Under the pieces are notes generated by a model, which was not told where the DNA came from, did not search any database, and saw only the letters and a list, made by a program, of their open reading frames with translations. Shown here piece after piece: positions 12,421 through 23,551 of a DNA stretch of 64,000 bases. The stretch comes from Branchiostoma floridae. Taxonomy: Eukaryota; Chordata; Leptocardii; Amphioxiformes; Branchiostomatidae. The DNA is taken from positions 499,574-563,573 of the forward strand of contig NC_049989.1 in assembly GCF_000003815.2 (NCBI RefSeq), in the 5' to 3' direction. Made by a program: the position numbers and the translations under genes. How positions within the stretch are numbered: the first letter of the stretch is position 1; every line of letters begins with the position of its first letter.

Positions 12421-12520
12421 NNNNNNNNNNNNNNNNNNNNNNNNNNNNNNNNNNNNNNNNNNNNNNNNNNNNNNNNNNNNNNNNNNNNNNNNNNNNNNNN
12501 NNNNNNNNNNNNNNNNNNNN
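12421..12520. other. Assembly gap, 100 N
   Basis: Nominal-length gap next to an A-rich run (12394-12420). It falls where the last exon of the TP53I13-like gene would be expected. Confidence 0.99.
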
Positions 12521-12664
12521 GTGATTTTGGAACTAGTGTGAGGGATAGGGCTGAAATATGTTGTATTTGCTCTCGAGCAAATGTCGGCCTTACTAGTGTG
12601 TTTTTATAATAACCCTTGTTTTTATAATAGCCCCGCCCTTTTTGAATACAGGATCCGGACTTAC

Positions 12665-13499
12665 CTGGTATACTTAGCTTTTCCTTAGGGGCCTGCTCCC
12701 AATCCTTAACAGTCTCCACTTGTTTGAACATTTCACCTTGCACTTTCTTCCTCCAGAGTTTTGTATGATACACAGCACCAGCTAGTAGTCCAAGCAGGAA
12801 CACTAGGCTACCTAGTGCCCAGTATGCCTGGTCCTGATGGAAACCCTCCAATGCATTTGTGGTCACACTTTGATTGACCTGGTGACTATGTGGAGTTCTT
12901 TGTGTTACATATACCTTATCTGCTGGCAGTTTTTGTGTCCTAGACAATGTTGATGTTTGTTGAGTCTGGACTGGACTGGAAGTTTTCTGTACAGTACCAG
13001 AGTGTTGACCATTGCCTGAGCCTGATGCTGATGATGTGTCTGTAACCTGTGTAGTCACTCTGCTGGATGCCATCTGTGGTACATGCAGGGAGAACTGTTT
13101 CCTAACTGTTGTTGATAAAGTCAAAGGTTTCCCTCGTTTGGACATGACCATATTTTTTACAAACTGGGAATCTGTTACTAGCCTCCTGTCACCAGGTAAT
13201 ATTTCTGAGCTACCTTCTGTGGGTCCAACCGACAGGGCTGTATGTGGTTCTGAACTGCCAGACCCCATGTGGACTTGTACATCTGTGTCTCGTACCTCTG
13301 TGTACTGTGTGGAGTTGGTGTGCTGCTGCTGTGTAACTGCAGTGGTGCTAGTTGTTTCAATGTCTGGACAAATGTCCGACTCTTGTTGGTCAGACACAAT
13401 GTCGGCAGGCTGGAGCAGCCAGTGGGAGTACTGTCCATCTCTGGTCTCCCTGCTCTCCTCACCAGACTGGAGAGCATGCTCCATAATCCAGCCCTGCAC
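12665..13499 (-). CDS. Large exon: Ser/Thr-rich stalk and transmembrane segment of the TP53I13-like protein
   Basis: Acceptor ctcctcag at 13500-13507 and donor CCAG|gtaagt before 12665. The 278 codons begin [10 protein letters not shown], continue as a low-complexity Thr/Ser/Gln stalk (candidate O-glycosylated region), then give a hydrophobic span ([19 protein letters not shown], near 12772-12828) followed by KLWRKK, which fits a C-terminal cytoplasmic tail. It ends in phase 1, so at least one further exon is needed; I did not find it downstream, where the gap at 12421-12520 lies. Confidence 0.82.
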
Positions 13500-16400
13500 C
13501 TGAGGAGTATGCAGATTTCATACATATATAAATTATATATATCATATATACATGTATTATATATATACATCAGATAGTCGAACATCAAACTGAGGACGAA
13601 GAATGACACACTTGGTCACTACTATAGTGCAATGCAGCTTCTCTATGGCCTGGCATGCTTTTAGCCCCACACAATGGGTCACCTGTACACTTCTCAATAA
13701 ATATGTTGGGTTCTTTTATGTGATTTGTAACGCTAGATTGCCAGGGCTCGAAACACTTTTTTCTGCATACCTGCGTTGGTGCAGGTAACATTGAAAATTA
13801 CTTATACCAGACAAATTTTTTCCTGCACCACTCTGAATTTAGGAAGTATGGATCATACTAAAATTGTTCAGGAACCATTTGCTACATTTTTTCTATACTT
13901 AATAGTCAGTAACAGTCAATGCAGCTAATAACAATCCACATACACCTACATAGTATGACATTATTGTATAAAACCCAGTACATGGACCAGTGCAGGTAAG
14001 GTGCAGGTAGACATCAGAAATACCCACACAGCTCCAATTTTACCTGCACTATGCAGGTGGTATTTTGAGCTCTAATTGCCTATCCCTAAATTTCTCTTAC
14101 ACACTGGGCCCCCAGCCAAGAAGCAGGGTTGTGTACAATCGAGACATGTACATGGTACAGTGTATCCCATACTGTAGAGCATTCAGAACTTAACAAGACT
14201 ACATTGCAACAATTAGGTTGCCTTTAGTTGCTTGACAGCGATAATGCTTCTCTTAAAAAGCTAGCTCATAATTCCGATTGGTACTTGAGGAAATTTGATC
14301 TGTAAACAAATTCCTTTTACCATTACGCTCTACATGGGTCATTGCCAACTATCATGCTTAAGCGCTAAGTACACGCACCTCTGTCACATTGATGTGGGCC
14401 ATCTCCAGCGTGCATCCCCAGGCAGACAGGGCAAATGGATATGTGTGTGTGAGCTGTGTGTACGGGGTGATGATGTGTTTCCTCAGGCACCTCCGGACAG
14501 TCTGCTTCAGCACAGCCACCTGCGTCCCAGGAGCACAGGGGTCATACAGGGCAACCACTGCACCATGCTGCAACACACGACACAACAGTAGGTCATTAAG
14601 AACCCTGGACAGGGCAACCACTGCACCATGCTGCAACACACGACACAACAGTAGGTCATTAAGCACCCTGGACAGGGCAACCACTGCACCATGCTGCAAC
14701 ACAGGACACAACAGTAGGTCATTAAGCACCCTGGACAGGGCAACCACTGCACCATGCTGCAACACACGACACAACAGTAGGTCATTAAGCACCCTGGACA
14801 GGGTAACCACTGCACCATGCTGCAACACAGGACGCAACAGTAGGTCATTAAGCACCCTGGACAGGGTAACCACTGCACCATGCTGCAACACAGGACGCAA
14901 CAGTAGGTCATTAAGCACCCTGGACAGGGTAACCACTGCACCATGCTGCAACACAGGACACAACAGTAGGTCATTAAGCACCCTGGACAGGGCAACCACT
15001 GCACCATGCTGCAACACAGGACACAACAGTAGGTCATTAAGCACCCTGGACAGGGCAACCACTGCACCATGCTGCAACACAGGACACAACAGTAGGTCAT
15101 TAAGCACCCTGGACAGGGTAACCACTGCACCATGCTGCAACACAGGACACAACAGTAGGTCATTAAGCACCCTGGACAGGGCAACCACTGCACCATGCTG
15201 CATCACAGGACACAACAGTAGGTCAATAAGAACCCTGGACAGGGCAACCACTGCACCATGCTGCATCACAGGACACAACAGTAGGTCATTAAGCACCCTG
15301 GACAGGGTAACCACTGCACCATGCTGCAACACACGACACAACAGTAGGTCATTAAGAACCCTGGACAGGGCAACCACTGCACCATGCTGCAACACAGGAC
15401 ACAACAGTAGGTCATTAAGCACCCTGGACAGGGCAACCACTGCACCATGCTGCAACACAGGACACAACAGTAGGTCATTAAGCACCCTGGACAGGGTAAC
15501 CACTGCACCATGCTGCAACACAGGACACAACAGTAGGTCATTAAGCACCCTGGACAGGGCAACCACTGCACCATGCTGCAACACAGGACACAACAGTAGG
15601 TCATTAAGCACCCTGGACAGGGTAACCACTGCACCATGCTGCAACACAGGACACAACAGTAGGTCATTAAGAACCCTGGACAGGGCAACCACTGCACCAT
15701 GCTGCATCACAGGACACAACAGTAGGTCAATAAGAACCCTGGACAGGGCAACCACTGCACCATGCTGCAACACAGGACACAACAGTAGGTCATTAAGCAC
15801 CCTGGACAGGGCAACCACTGCACCATGCTGCAACACACGACACAACAGTAGGTCATTAAGAACCCTGGACAGGGCAACCACTGCACCATGCTGCAACACA
15901 CGACACAACAGTAGGTCATTAAGCACCCTGGACAGGGCAACCACTGCACCATGCTGCAACACACGACACAACAGTAGGTCATTAAGCACCCTGGACAGGG
16001 CAACCACTGCACCATGCTGCAACACACGACACAACAGTAGGTCATTAAGCACCCTGGACAGGGCAACCACTGCACCATGCTGCCACACACGACACAACAG
16101 TANNNNNNNNNNNNNNNNNNNNNNNNNNNNNNNNNNNNNNNNNNNNNNNNNNNNNNNNNNNNNNNNNNNNNNNNNNNNNNNNNNNNNNNNNNNNNNNNNN
16201 NNCAGGGTAACCACTGCACCATGCTGCAACACAGGACACAACAGTAGGTCATTAAGCACCCTGGACAGGGTAACCACTGCACCATGCTGCAACACAGGAC
16301 ACAACAGTAGGTCATTAAGCACCCTGGACAGGGTAACCACTGCACCATGCTGCAACACAGGACACAACAGTAGGTCATTAAGCACCCTGGACAGGGTAAC

Positions 16401-19400
16401 CACTGCACCATGCTGCAACACAGGACGCAACAGTAGGTCATTAAGCACCCTGGACAGGGTAACCACTGCACCATGCTGCAACACAGGACGCAACAGTAGG
16501 TCATTAAGCACCCTGGACAGGGTAACCACTGCACCATGCTGCAACACAGGACACAACAGTAGGTCATTAAGCACCCTGGACAGGGCAACCACTGCACCAT
16601 GCTGCAACACAGGACACAACAGTAGGTCATTAAGCACCCTGGACAGGGCAACCACTGCACCATGCTGCAACACAGGACACAACAGTAGGTCATTAAGCAC
16701 CCTGGACAGGGTAACCACTGCACCATGCTGCAACACAGGACACAACAGTAGGTCATTAAGCACCCTGGACAGGGCAACCACTGCACCATGCTGCATCACA
16801 GGACACAACAGTAGGTCAATAAGAACCCTGGACAGGGCAACCACTGCACCATGCTGCATCACAGGACACAACAGTAGGTCATTAAGCACCCTGGACAGGG
16901 TAACCACTGCACCATGCTGCAACACACGACACAACAGTAGGTCATTAAGAACCCTGGACAGGGCAACCACTGCACCATGCTGCAACACAGGACACAACAG
17001 TAGGTCATTAAGCACCCTGGACAGGGTAACCACTGCACCATGCTGCAACACAGGACACAACAGTAGGTCATTAAGCACCCTGGACAGGGCAACCACTGCA
17101 CCATGCTGCATCACAGGACACAACAGTAGGTCATTAAGCACCCTGGACAGGGCAACCACTGCACCATGCTGCAACACAGGACACAACAGTAGGTCATTAA
17201 GCACCCTGGACAGGGTAACCACTGCACCATGCTGCATCACAGGACACAACAGTAGGTCATTAAGCACCCTGGACAGGGCAACCACTGCACCATGCTGCAA
17301 CACAGGACACAACAGTAGGTCATTAAGCACCCTGGACAGGGCAACCACTGCACCATGCTGCAACACAGGACACAACAGTAGGTCATTAAGCACCCTGGAC
17401 AGGGCAACCACTGCACCATGCTGCAACACAGGACACAACAGTAGGTCATTAAGCACCCTGAACAGGGCAACCACTGAACCATGCTGCAACACAGGACACA
17501 ACAGTAGGTCATTAAGCACCCTGGACAGGGCAACCACTGCACCATGCTGCAACACAGGACACAACAGTAGGTCATTAAGCACCCTGGACAGGGCAACCAC
17601 TGCACCATGCTGCAACACACGACACAACAGTAGGTCATTAAGAACCCTGGACAGGGCAACCACTGCACCATGCTGCAACACAGGACACAACAGTAGGTCA
17701 TTAAGCACCCTGGACAGGGCAACCACTGCACCATGCTGCAACACACGACACAACAGTAGGTCATTAAGCACCCTGGACAGGGCAACCACTGCACCATGCT
17801 GCAACACACGACACAACAGTAGGTCATTAAGCACCCTGGACAGGGCAACCACTGCACCATGCTGCAACACACGACACAACAGTAGGTCATTAAGAACCCT
17901 GGACAGGGCAAGCCTAACTAAAGATGCTTGTACATGGAGGAAGAGTTTAGATCCAGGTAATAAGATACACCAAATGGTAGTTACTCAAGCAACTGGATAT
18001 GACCTTAGAGGTTGGTCATGCAGAATCATGTTAGATGTAGAAAGTGTTGTTGTACTTTATACAGTTTATATCTACCCAAGCAAAACTGGCCGCATTGATT
18101 TGCATCTCGTACTCTTCAGTATACAGGTACAAAAAATTGGTGTGTTACATCATGAGGCAGTTTACCAGGTATTCAGTGCGAACAAAAAAATGTTTCCTAT
18201 GCATACTTTCATCATTCTATGTAGAAACCATTGTGAGTAATGACTGTCTCACCTCTATGTTGTGCAGCCATCGTTGTGGAGGCAGGTATTTGTAGGTGCC
18301 GTACCTGGCCCACTTTGGCCTGTGCATCCCACTGTAACAATCAAAACAATCAAGCAATCAGTGATGGCAGACTTCACCCCTTTGAGGTTCCTTCTCTGTT
18401 CTTGGTCTTCCTGAGTTTTACCCCCACTGACATCTGTTTCCCATAACATTAGATAAATGTCTCTCTACCCATTCCAGTGTCAATTTGGACAATGCAAATG
18501 TGTTGAAATTCCTTCTTCATAATACACGTATTTTGAATATTTCTAACTGCCCCTGGTTAGGATAGAAAGACTCCTGAATCAGACACACACAAACACACAC
18601 AGGCGCACACACACACATAAAAACACACACACATAAACACACACACACACACACACATACACAGATACATGTAACGTTACAAGCAAACACACACATGCAC
18701 ACACAATAAGGCTAAAACCAGAAACAGTAGAATATGTTATGCACTTTCTTGGAGATGAAATAATCTGACGAAACCTCACATTTAAACTGACATCACTCTG
18801 AGCTCTCAAGTTTTTTGATGATTTTTGAGCTTGAATTAAACTGAATTCTGCAGAGCTTTCATAGGTAGTTCTTACCTGTGTGGGATCCTCTGTGTGTATG
18901 TGATTCTGTCCCTCATACATTTGTGCATTGGCTGACATGTAGAGAGAACAAAAACAGTGAATAGAGTAAAATCACCTTTGAAAGAGCATAGAATATTAAT
19001 GCTTAACCCATGTCTGTCAGATATGACATAATCTGAAACTGAAACATGACCATAATTTAAGTACAATGCACATGTGTGAGCTAATAACACTTTCCCGTCC
19101 CTGGTGATGAAAACACTTTCCCTATCTCTGGTGCTGAAAACACTTTCCTATCCCTGGTGCTTAAAACACTTTCCCTGTCTTTGGTGCTGAAAACACTTTC
19201 CCTGTCCCTGGTGCTAAAACACTTTCCCTTTCCTTGGTGCTGAAAACACTTTCCTATCCCTGGTGCTCAAAACACTTTCCTGCCCCTGGTGCTGAAAACA
19301 CTTTCCCTGTCCCTGGTGCTAAAACACTTTCCCTGTCCATGGTGCTAAAACACTTTCCCTATACCTGGTGCTGAAAACACTTTCCCTGTCCCTGGTGCTG

Positions 19401-21357
19401 AAAACACTTTCCCTGTCCTTGGTGCTGAAAACACTTTCCCTGTCCCTGGTGCTGAAAATACCTTCCCTGTCCCTGGTGCTTAAGCACTTTCCCTGTCCCT
19501 GGTGCTGAAAACACTTTCCCTGTCCCTGGTGCTGAAAACACTTTCCCTGTCCCTGGTGCTGAAAACACTTTCCCTGTCTCTGGTACTGAAAACACTTTCC
19601 CCATCCCTAGTGTTGAAAACACTTTTCCTGTCCCTGGTGCTGAAAACACTTTCCCTATCCCTGGTGCTGAAAACACTTTCCCTGTCCCTGGTGCTGAAAG
19701 CATTTCCCTGTCCCTGGTGCTAAAAATACTGAAAACACTTTCCCTGTCCCTGGTGCTGAAAACACTTTCCATGTCCCTGGTGCTGAAAACACTTTCCCTG
19801 TCCCTGGTGCTGAAAACACTTTCCCTGCCCCTGGTACTGAAAACACTTTCCCTGTCCCTGGTACTGAAAACACTTTCCCTGTCCCTGGTGCTGAAAACAC
19901 TTTCCCTGCCCCTGGTACTGAAAACACTTTCCCTGTCCCTGGTGCTGAAAACACTTTCCCTGTCCCTGGTGCTAAAAACACTTTCCCTATCCCTGGTGCT
20001 GAAAACACTTTCCCTGCCCCTGGTACTGAAAACACTTTTCCTGTCCCTGGTGCTGAAAACACTTTCCCTATCCCTGGTGCTGACAGACTTTCCCTGCTCC
20101 TGATGCTGAAAACACTTTTCCTGTCCCTGGTGCTGAAAAAACTTTTCCTGTCCCTGGTGCTGAATGCACTTCACCCTCCATTGATAACATTTACAAATTT
20201 AACTTTTCATTTTACAAGTTTGTACCCAGATTACCATGAGAACAGTGTAGTATCTTGCATGTGCACAGATGTAAGATTTTATGACAAGTAATAGACACAA
20301 AATAACAATTAATAGTGATTTCAAAAGGGATTATATTTGGGAAAGGTTCTCACATTGGATATCTTTTAAAAAATTCATGTCAGTACATGATATCATAAGA
20401 TCATTACACTAACCTCTTTTGGTTCAGAACAGTTGCTTCTACTTGGACTCTAAAACAAAAACAGAATTGAAAATATGACATAATTAGTTATGTATCACAT
20501 GTTTTTTTGTTGTTGCTCTTAGTCCTTGAGACTTTAGAGTCATGTAGTTGTGTAACAGGCACAGGGCTCAAAATACCACCTGCATATAATATTTTATGCA
20601 GGTTAGTACACTGTCAGGTAAACATGTTGTGCAGGTACTGTATGTCTACCAGTCCAGTACCTGCACTGGTCCATGTTCAGGGTACATGTCATGCAATTAG
20701 CCTTTGGATGTGATTTTGCAAATAAAACATTATATTACTGCTTCCGCCATAGGGACACATGTGTAGCTGTGTAATGGTGAAATTCAAATATTAGAAGCAT
20801 ATGATACTGAATCTAGGCCTGCTACTGCTCCCTTCCAAGAATGGTCAGTGTTTCCAAGAATGGTCAGTGTTCCAAGAAAGGTCAGTGTTTCCAAGAATGG
20901 TCAGTGTTTCCAAGAATGGTCAGTGTTTCCAAGAATGGTCAGTGTTTCCAAGAATGGTCAGTGTTTCCAAGAATGGTCAGTGTTTCCAAGAATGGTCAGT
21001 GTTCCCTTCTAACTAAAGTCAAAGTCAAACAAACTGCCCCAAATCAGGTCTGGTGGAACATCACACTCTAAATAGCAATGGGGGGAAATAATGGTCACAC
21101 AGAGTTGGACTGACATGTAAGTATAATGTACATGGTATGAAGACAAAAAGTTAGAAGTGTAGATGAACATGCACATGTGAATGTAAAGTGATTGCTCACA
21201 AAAATCAATGTAACATAAATTATTATAAGTTTTAATGTTTCTACAATGATGATAAACATCGAATGATTATGACACTCACCATGTCTCCATATACAGGAAA
21301 AGGTTGTTCATCTTCACACTCATATTTTATGCCTTCTAAATCCACTGCTATGTCTGT
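12665..21357 (-). CDS. TP53I13-like (DUF3105-type) single-pass membrane protein
   Basis: Minus-strand exons that join in phase: 21280-21357, 20414-20449, 18876-18931, 18253-18331, 14379-14567, 12665-13499. The product has a Cys-containing N part, then [44 protein letters not shown], a TAWG-like block ([10 protein letters not shown]), a Ser/Thr-rich stalk and a membrane span. The 'P-x-SG-x-H-x-P-x-W-A ... P-x-x-W-x-HN-x-EHG-x-V-x-x-x-Y-x-P' layout is the DUF3105 signature. The YxPC and AWGxxLEM blocks plus a C-terminal membrane span fit human TP53I13, a p53-induced membrane protein of unclear biochemistry. The 3' end is lost in or beyond the gap at 12421. Upstream exons probably continue to 33.6 kb. 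The intron between 18253 and 14567 is filled by a 63-bp array. Confidence 0.82.
13748..14073. mobile_element. MITE with GGGCTC..CCTGCA ends
   Basis: Ends 'agggctcgaaa..cctgc' and 'gcaggtggtattttgagctc' are inverted; inner blocks (ctgcacca, acatggaccagtgcaggta) recur in the copies at 44030-44372 and, shortened, at 20563-20700. It lies in the intron before exon 12665-13499. Confidence 0.7.
14379..14567 (-). CDS. DUF3105 core exon of the TP53I13-like gene
   Basis: Exactly 63 codons, from [11 protein letters not shown] to MAHINVTE, phase 0 on both sides, donor gtgcgt. It joins HNIE of exon 18253-18331 to VQGW of exon 13499. Its first 21 bases are the part of the gene repeated in the 63-bp array that starts here and runs into the upstream intron. 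Confidence 0.88.
14548..17912. repeat. 63-bp minisatellite, about 53 copies, each with a copy of a 3' splice site
   Basis: Unit on the plus strand: gcaaccactgcaccatgctg, caacacaggacacaacagta, ggtcattaagcaccctggaca, gg. Read on the minus strand each unit holds tgtgttgcag|CATGGTGCAGTGGTTGCCCTG, the acceptor and first seven codons of exon 14379-14567. Few sites vary (gtaacc/gcaacc, aacacg/aacagg, catcac). The units are open in several frames on both strands, giving ORFs above 1,100 codons. The true length is unknown because a nominal gap interrupts the array. Confidence 0.96.
16103..16202. other. Assembly gap inside the 63-bp array
   Basis: 100 N, very likely a placeholder for collapsed repeat units. 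Confidence 0.99.
17953..18010. mobile_element. Fragment of the element at 59790-60055
   Basis: The stretch ccaggtaataagatacacca..tagttactcaagcaactgg matches the left arm of the foldback element at 59795-59845. It is a short relic next to the array. Confidence 0.6.
18575..18720. repeat. (CA)n microsatellite
   Basis: Interrupted CA dinucleotide tract in the intron between exons 18876 and 18253 of the minus-strand gene. Confidence 0.9.
19090..20170. repeat. 27-bp minisatellite, about 40 copies
   Basis: Unit aaaacactttccctgtccct followed by ggtgctg. It fills the intron between exons 20414 and 18876 of the TP53I13-like gene. Twenty-seven is a multiple of three, which explains the open frames of up to 271 codons. 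An isolated unit-like segment (aaactttccctggtgcta) occurs near 26030. Confidence 0.93.
20563..20700. mobile_element. Shortened copy of the GGGCTC..CCTGCA MITE
   Basis: It starts cagggctcaaaataccacct and contains the gtacctgcactggtccatg block seen in the copies at 13748-14073 and 44030-44372. Internally deleted. Confidence 0.6.
20830..21005. repeat. 19-bp tandem repeat, about 9 copies
   Basis: Unit gtcagtgtttccaagaatg with one shortened unit near 20868. Intronic in the minus-strand gene. Confidence 0.9.
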
Positions 21358-21544
21358 CTGTTGAAATAAAGAATAGCATTTTGATACAAATGTATCATGG
21401 AAATCAAGCTGCTACAATACTTGTACTGTATACACATGCAGATGACCATATCTTATACAGTACAATGTATCTGGTACAAACTCACTGCTTCTTGCCAACA
21501 CACAAAATCTTCATACATGTAATAATGCATGTAACACTTAGTTA

Positions 21545-21735
21545 ACTTTTATCCACGGGGTAACCTATATCCGTTGTTTATAAAAGCAGGGTATTTTGGG
21601 ATATCAAGTAAGCGGACCACAAATTTTCAAACTGCTGTATTTTGAAAATATTGCAACTTGAAAACAACGTCCGTCGACTTGATATCCATAAGCAACCTGC
21701 TTTTAAAACAACGGATATACATGTAGGTTACTACA
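21545..21735. repeat. Foldback element
   Basis: Arms 'taacctatatccgttgtttataaaagcagg' and 'cctgcttttaaaacaacggatat..aggtta' are inverted, as are the inner ggatatcaagta and acttgatatcc. No coding content. Confidence 0.7.
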
Positions 21736-22369
21736 CAGATAAAGGAGAACTAGCATTACTGCAATAATTTGCCAAATGATGTATTCTTAGACAATCATTA
21801 CTTATGCAAATGAGGTCTTCATTTTTATGATTGATACAACAAACACAAAGATATAAATAATGGAAGGTTTGCTGCTATACCATAGAGAGATGTTAGAGGG
21901 CCCATTATGGAACTTGAGCTATTGTACTCACAGGCACACACAGGAATGCTGCCAAAGATAGCTTCTTAGCAAAGGCAAAAAGGCCTAATCTAATCCAATA
22001 AACAGAAATAATAAATGAGGGAATACAACTGTGAATTCTAAATGAAGGATTTGATTCATACTATGGAAGTCACACACTAAGATATGTAATTCCTGATGCT
22101 TTTGTTGAAGATTATAAGAGCAAGTTGAACCAGACATGACAAAGCCTTGACCATACCGCTGGTAAAAATGGTAAGCACTCATCCTCAATTGAGGTGAATC
22201 ATGATGTCTTTTTGCATTTTAGGCCAAGCACACTGGGTCACACTCTTCTTAATGCTAAGTCTATTTTCTTGCTTGGTGCTTCCATGTATGCCTGAAGCTC
22301 AGGGCCTCATACACTGGACCTTTGGCTTTATGTCTCAGTCCAAAATGACAAATCAAACCCTTTCCAACA

Positions 22370-22485
22370 TGTCCGAGCTGGGGCTGACCCGCGAATCGAG
22401 CTCTGGCCCACGGCCCATTAATTTTGATCCAGCAGTGTGGACACGTTGCCGCTTGCGCCACTGGTACATGCGCAACACTGTTTAT
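22370..22485 (-). mobile_element. tRNA-derived SINE head
   Basis: Read on the minus strand, an A box (tggcgcaagcgg) is followed about 55 bp later by a B-box-like GCTCGATTCGC. The downstream part is not tRNA-like. This fits a SINE rather than a tRNA gene; no intact anticodon arm was found. It lies in an intron of the candidate extended TP53I13-like gene. Confidence 0.5.
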
Positions 22486-22914
22486 CAGGTCTAGAGAAAC
22501 ACTGTTTATCAAGATGTTACTGGTGGCTGTCAAATATGACAAATGTGTGATGTTAAAAGGCAATTTCATGCAACATTAGTGCAAAGTACACAGGCAGATT
22601 TGAGGTTGAACAACGTAAGATTTGCAGGATAAGAAATGGTGTAAATTCTTGTGTCCTTGGGTACATTTAGATAATCTGAGATACCTCACGGTAATAGCAG
22701 TACAAGTAAACAGATTAGACTAATAGGAATGTACTGGTTTCTGTTTCTAAGCAACTATTCAAGAAATTATTCCCAAAGAGATTCAAAACTAAGGAAAAGA
22801 CAACATTTCAAAGCAAATACACATTTATACACATGTAGGTCACTCTCAAAAAACTGAACCCCAAATACTTTTATTACTTGCATGTTTATGTCACTACAGA
22901 TTGCGAGCAAAATA

Positions 22915-23490
22915 AAAAAAATAACCAACCTAACAACCAAGTCAACCAACCAACCAACCTAACAACCAACCCAACAACCAACCTACCAAACATCAACCCA
23001 ACAACCAACCCAACAACCAACCCAACCAACCTAACAACCAACCCAACAACCAACCTAACAACCAACCCAACAACCTAACAACCAACCCAACAACCTAACA
23101 ACTAACCCAACAACCTAACAACCAACCCAACAACCAACCAATCAACCTAACAACCAACCCAACAACCAACCAATCAACCTAACAACCAACCCAAAAGCCA
23201 ACAAACCAACCAACCAACCAACCTAACAACCAACCCAACAACCTAACAACCAACCCAACAACCAACCAATCAACCTAACAACCAACCCAAAAGCCAGCCA
23301 ACCAACCCAAAAGCCAACCAACCTAACAACCTAACAACCAACCAATCAACCAACAAGCAAACAAACCAAAAACCAACCAACCAACAAACCAACCAACCTA
23401 ACAACCAACCCAACAACCTACCAATCAACCTACCAATTCCACCAACCAGCCGGCTGACCAACTGACCAAACAACCAACCAAACAACACTT
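22915..23490. repeat. Imperfect AACC/CAACC simple repeat
   Basis: Long run built from aacc, caacc, ccaa and taacaacc units with higher-order blocks of about 52 bp (e.g. aaccaatcaacctaacaacc). Strongly C/A-biased strand. Confidence 0.9.
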
Positions 23491-23551
23491 CATTTGTTAT
23501 CCGCCGCACTTACCAGGTACCAGCACCTACTCTGGTTGGAGAAACACTTAC

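Noticed and set aside
12339-12664. Extension of the TP53I13-like frame through the gap to 12339
   Set aside because: A strong donor (CCAG|gtaagt) ends the exon at 12665, and the extension crosses N and A-rich sequence.
14358-18240. ORFs of 1173 and 1283 codons on opposite strands
   Set aside because: They follow from the 63-bp period (21 codons) without stops and cross an N gap; only the minus-strand end belongs to a real exon.
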